From contig JARWIR010000002.1 in assembly GCA_029959085.1 (NCBI GenBank), positions 33,815,733-33,879,732 of the forward strand: a stretch of DNA of 64,000 nt, given 5' to 3'. Positions 61,962 through 64,000 of this stretch are shown here, piece after piece (the first letter of the stretch is position 1; each line of letters starts with the position of its first letter). This stretch comes from Nemophila menziesii (lineage: Eukaryota; Streptophyta; Magnoliopsida; Boraginales; Hydrophyllaceae). The notes under the pieces are model-generated. The model saw only the letters and a list, made by a program, of their open reading frames with translations. It had not been told where the DNA came from and made no database searches. A program made the translations under genes and the position numbers.

Positions 61962-62469
61962 TCTAAGATCATCTGTTTTACGTTTTGAGATGTGTTTTGT
62001 TGACTTTTAGATTGTTTTTAATATACTATTTTAGGATATCGTATTTTGGGTCCGTTAGATTTTTACCAACCATAACATTCAACCCTAATTTCTAAAATCT
62101 CTAACATTATACCCTAAACAATAAACAAAAAACCTTAACCCTATAACCTACACCTAATCCATCACCATAAGCCCTAAATACTAACCATAACCACTAACAA
62201 TAAACCGTAACCAGAAACCTCAAACCCTAGACACTAAACTTTATACCCTAATCCCAAAACCTTAATCACAGAAACCTAACCATGGAAAGGATAATAACGT
62301 GAAGATTTTGGCTCGTTTCTATCATTCAAACACACTGCAAACCGTTTTTAAGTTTGTTGAAGTTCCCGGGAGGATTTTTGCTAACTTTCGCATACTTTCT
62401 AAGAATGGGGCACATAATATATGTTTTTTAGTGCATTGGGCCTTCTGGGACCGATAGATGGCTTTTCCA
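61962..62469 (+). repeat. Hybrid monomer B-to-C (508 bp)
   Basis: The head is type B (TATAC, GGTCCGTTAGATTTTTACC). The tail is type C (CTAAACTTTATACC, GATTTTGGCTCG, GATAGATGG with CTTTT loop). The switch lies in the telomere-like middle, between about 62090 and 62230. Confidence 0.82.
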
Positions 62470-62966
62470 TCTAAGATCATCTGTTTTACGTTTTGATGAC
62501 TTTTAGGTAATTTTTAATATTCTATTTTTAGGATATTGTATTTTGGGTCCGTTAGGTTTTTACCAACCGTAACATTCAACCCTAATTTCTAAGATCTCTA
62601 ACATTATACCCTAAATCATAAACACAAAACCTTAACCTTATAACACACACCTAATCCATCACCATAAGCCCTAAATACTAACAATAAACACTAACAATAA
62701 ACCGTAACCAGAAACCCCAAACCCTAGACACTAAACCCTATACCCTATCCCAAAACCTTAATCACAGAAACCTAACCATGGAAAGGATAATAACGTGAAG
62801 ATTTAGTCTCGTTTCTATCATCCAAACACTTTGTAAACCGTTTAAAAGATTTTTGAAGTTCCCGGGAGGATTTTCGCTAACTTTCGCATACTTTCTGAGA
62901 ATGGTGCATATAATATATGTTTTTTGAGTGCGGTGGGCCTTTTGGGACCGACAGATGGCTTCGCCA

Positions 62967-63334
62967 TCTAAGATCATTTGTTTTACGTTTTGAGATGTGT
63001 TTTGTTGACTTTTAGGTTGTTTTTAATATTCTATTTTAGGATATCGTATTTTGGGTTCGTTAGGGTTTTACCAACCGTAACATTCAACCCTAATTTCAAA
63101 AATATCTAACATTATACCCTAAATCGTAAACACATAACCTTAACCCTATAACCTACACCTAATCCATCACCATAAGCCCTAAATACTAACCATAAACACT
63201 AACAATAAACCGTAACCAGAAACCCTAAACACTAGACACTAAACCCTATACCCTAATCCCAAAATCTTAATCACAAAACCTAACCATGGAAAGGATACTA
63301 ACGTGAAGATTTGGCTCGTTTCTATCATTCGCCA
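62967..63334 (+). repeat. Truncated A monomer (368 bp)
   Basis: A type A monomer runs normally to TTCTATCATTC near 63330 and then passes directly into GCCATCTAAG, the right arm of the end palindrome. About 139 bp of tail are missing. The join is at a shared TTC, which in an intact monomer is the loop between the palindrome arms. Confidence 0.92.
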
Positions 63335-64000
63335 TCTAAGATCATTTGTTTTACGTTTTGAGATGTGTTTTGTTGACTTTTAGATTGTTTTTAATATTCT
63401 ATTTCAGATATCGTATTGTGCGTCCGTTAGGTTTTTAACAACCATAACATTCAACACTAATTTCTAAAATCTCTAACATTATACCCTAAACAATAAACAA
63501 AAAACCTTAACCTATAACCTACACCTAATCCATCGCCATAAGCCCTAAATACTAACCATAAACACTAACAATAAACCATAAAAAGAAATCCAAACCCTAG
63601 ACACTAAACCCTATACCCTAATCCCAAAACCTTAATCACAGACACCTAACCATGGAAAGGATAATAACGTGAAGATTTTGGCTCGTTTATATCATTCAAA
63701 CACACTGCAAACCGTTTTTAAGTTTGTTGAAGTTCCCGGGAGGATTTTTGCTAACTTTTGCATACTTTCTAAGAATGGGGCACATAATATATGTTTTTTT
63801 AGTGCATTGGTCCTTCTGGGACCGATAGATGGCTTTTCCATCTAAGATCATTTGTTTTATGTTTTGATGACTTTTAGGTTATTTTTAATATTCTATTTTA
63901 GGATATTGTATTTTGGGTCCGTTAGGTTTTTACCAACCGTAACATTCAACCATAATTTCTAAGATCTCTAACATTATACCCTAAATCATAAACACAAAAC

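Larger units (their letters stand above)
1..64000 (+). repeat. Tandem satellite array, ~500-bp telomere-similar monomer
   Basis: The anchor TCTAAGATCA, directly after the end-of-monomer palindrome, recurs every 495-508 bp from base 1 to the end, giving 129 full monomers and one partial. All copies are in the same orientation. Within a monomer the order is a T-rich head with TTTTACGTTTTGAGATG, a C/A-rich middle with many CCCTAAA-like words, a CCATGG near position 320, a T-rich tail with CCCGGGAGG near position 400, ATAATATATG near 450, and a terminal palindrome. Shorter monomers (368, 424-425, 467-469 bp) are deletion derivatives. The CCCTAAA words are the plant-type telomere unit in degenerate form, which suggests plant heterochromatin. 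No unrelated sequence interrupts the array, and both ends are set by the window edge. Confidence 0.98.
60988..64000 (+). repeat. Region IV: diverged end of the array (3,013 bp in window)
   Basis: Monomers are 60988-61494 (A, 507), 61495-61961 (B with middle deletion, 467), 61962-62469 (B-to-C hybrid, 508), 62470-62966 (D, 497), 62967-63334 (truncated A, 368), 63335-63840 (C, 506) and 63841-64000 (D, partial). The regular 2,016-bp period stops here. Private substitutions are denser (CTTTCCTAATGG, CATTCTACCC, TAACTACTAACC, CTTTGCCATCT). The array continues past the window edge. Confidence 0.9.

Noticed and set aside
61791..61988. Plus-strand 65-codon open frame beginning MKIWLVSIIQ.
   Set aside because: It is the tail of a B monomer read through, open because of local private changes. 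The homologous position is closed in the sister monomers. It is not a gene.
1..64000. CRISPR-like array of repeats and spacers.
   Set aside because: The whole ~500-bp unit is repeated, with no unique spacers and no cas genes. Repeat length and composition fit eukaryotic satellite DNA.
1..64000. Retrotransposon or LTR structure behind the repetition.
   Set aside because: I found no long open frames, primer-binding or polypurine sites, target-site duplications or inverted copies. All copies are direct and contiguous.

Overview
The whole 64,000-base window is one uninterrupted satellite-DNA array. From base 1 to base 64000 it is a head-to-tail tandem repeat with a monomer of about 500 bp, always in the same orientation. 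I count 129 complete monomers and one partial one, phased at the shared motif TCTAAGATCA. I see no protein-coding gene, RNA gene, transposon, CRISPR array or non-repeat spacer. Each monomer has a T-rich head of about 120 bp, a nearly G-free middle of about 200 bp made of degenerate CCCTAAA/AAACCCT motifs, and a T-rich tail ending in a short perfect palindrome. CCCTAAA is the Arabidopsis-type plant telomere unit. The base composition is AT-rich. The window is therefore most likely centromeric, pericentromeric or subtelomeric heterochromatin of a plant. From memory, telomere-similar tandem repeats are reported near the centromere of Arabidopsis thaliana chromosome 1, but I cannot confirm a match here.

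Four monomer classes can be told apart by diagnostic substitutions and small indels: A (about 507 bp), B (about 506), C (about 507, with a 495-bp subtype C') and D (about 496). They are arranged in higher-order repeats (HORs), and the HOR structure changes along the window.

Region I (1-20261) is built on an A-C'-D trimer of about 1,497 bp, interrupted by four-monomer units that carry an 82-bp-deleted A. It includes an 11-monomer, 5,425-bp tandem duplication (8421-13845 and 13846-19270) whose junction can be placed within 19 bases. Region II (20262-36798) holds two copies of a 13-monomer, 6.35-kb unit and a truncated third copy. Region III (36799-60987) is very regular: 12 copies of an A-B-C-D tetramer of 2,015-2,016 bp, with weaker 4-kb and 6-kb patterns of shared variants on top. 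Region IV (60988-64000) is a more diverged end with deleted, hybrid and truncated monomers.

No genes work together here. The biology is repeat evolution: unequal exchange, gene-conversion-like patches, deletions, and a recurring choice of the telomere-like segment as the switch point in hybrid monomers. Each monomer also carries a hairpin-forming palindrome and, on the minus strand, clustered G-tracts that could form quadruplexes. The short open frames that recur on the minus strand of D monomers are by-products of the repeat. Monomer boundaries and class calls were made by eye, so they should be accurate to a base or so, but percent identities were not computed.
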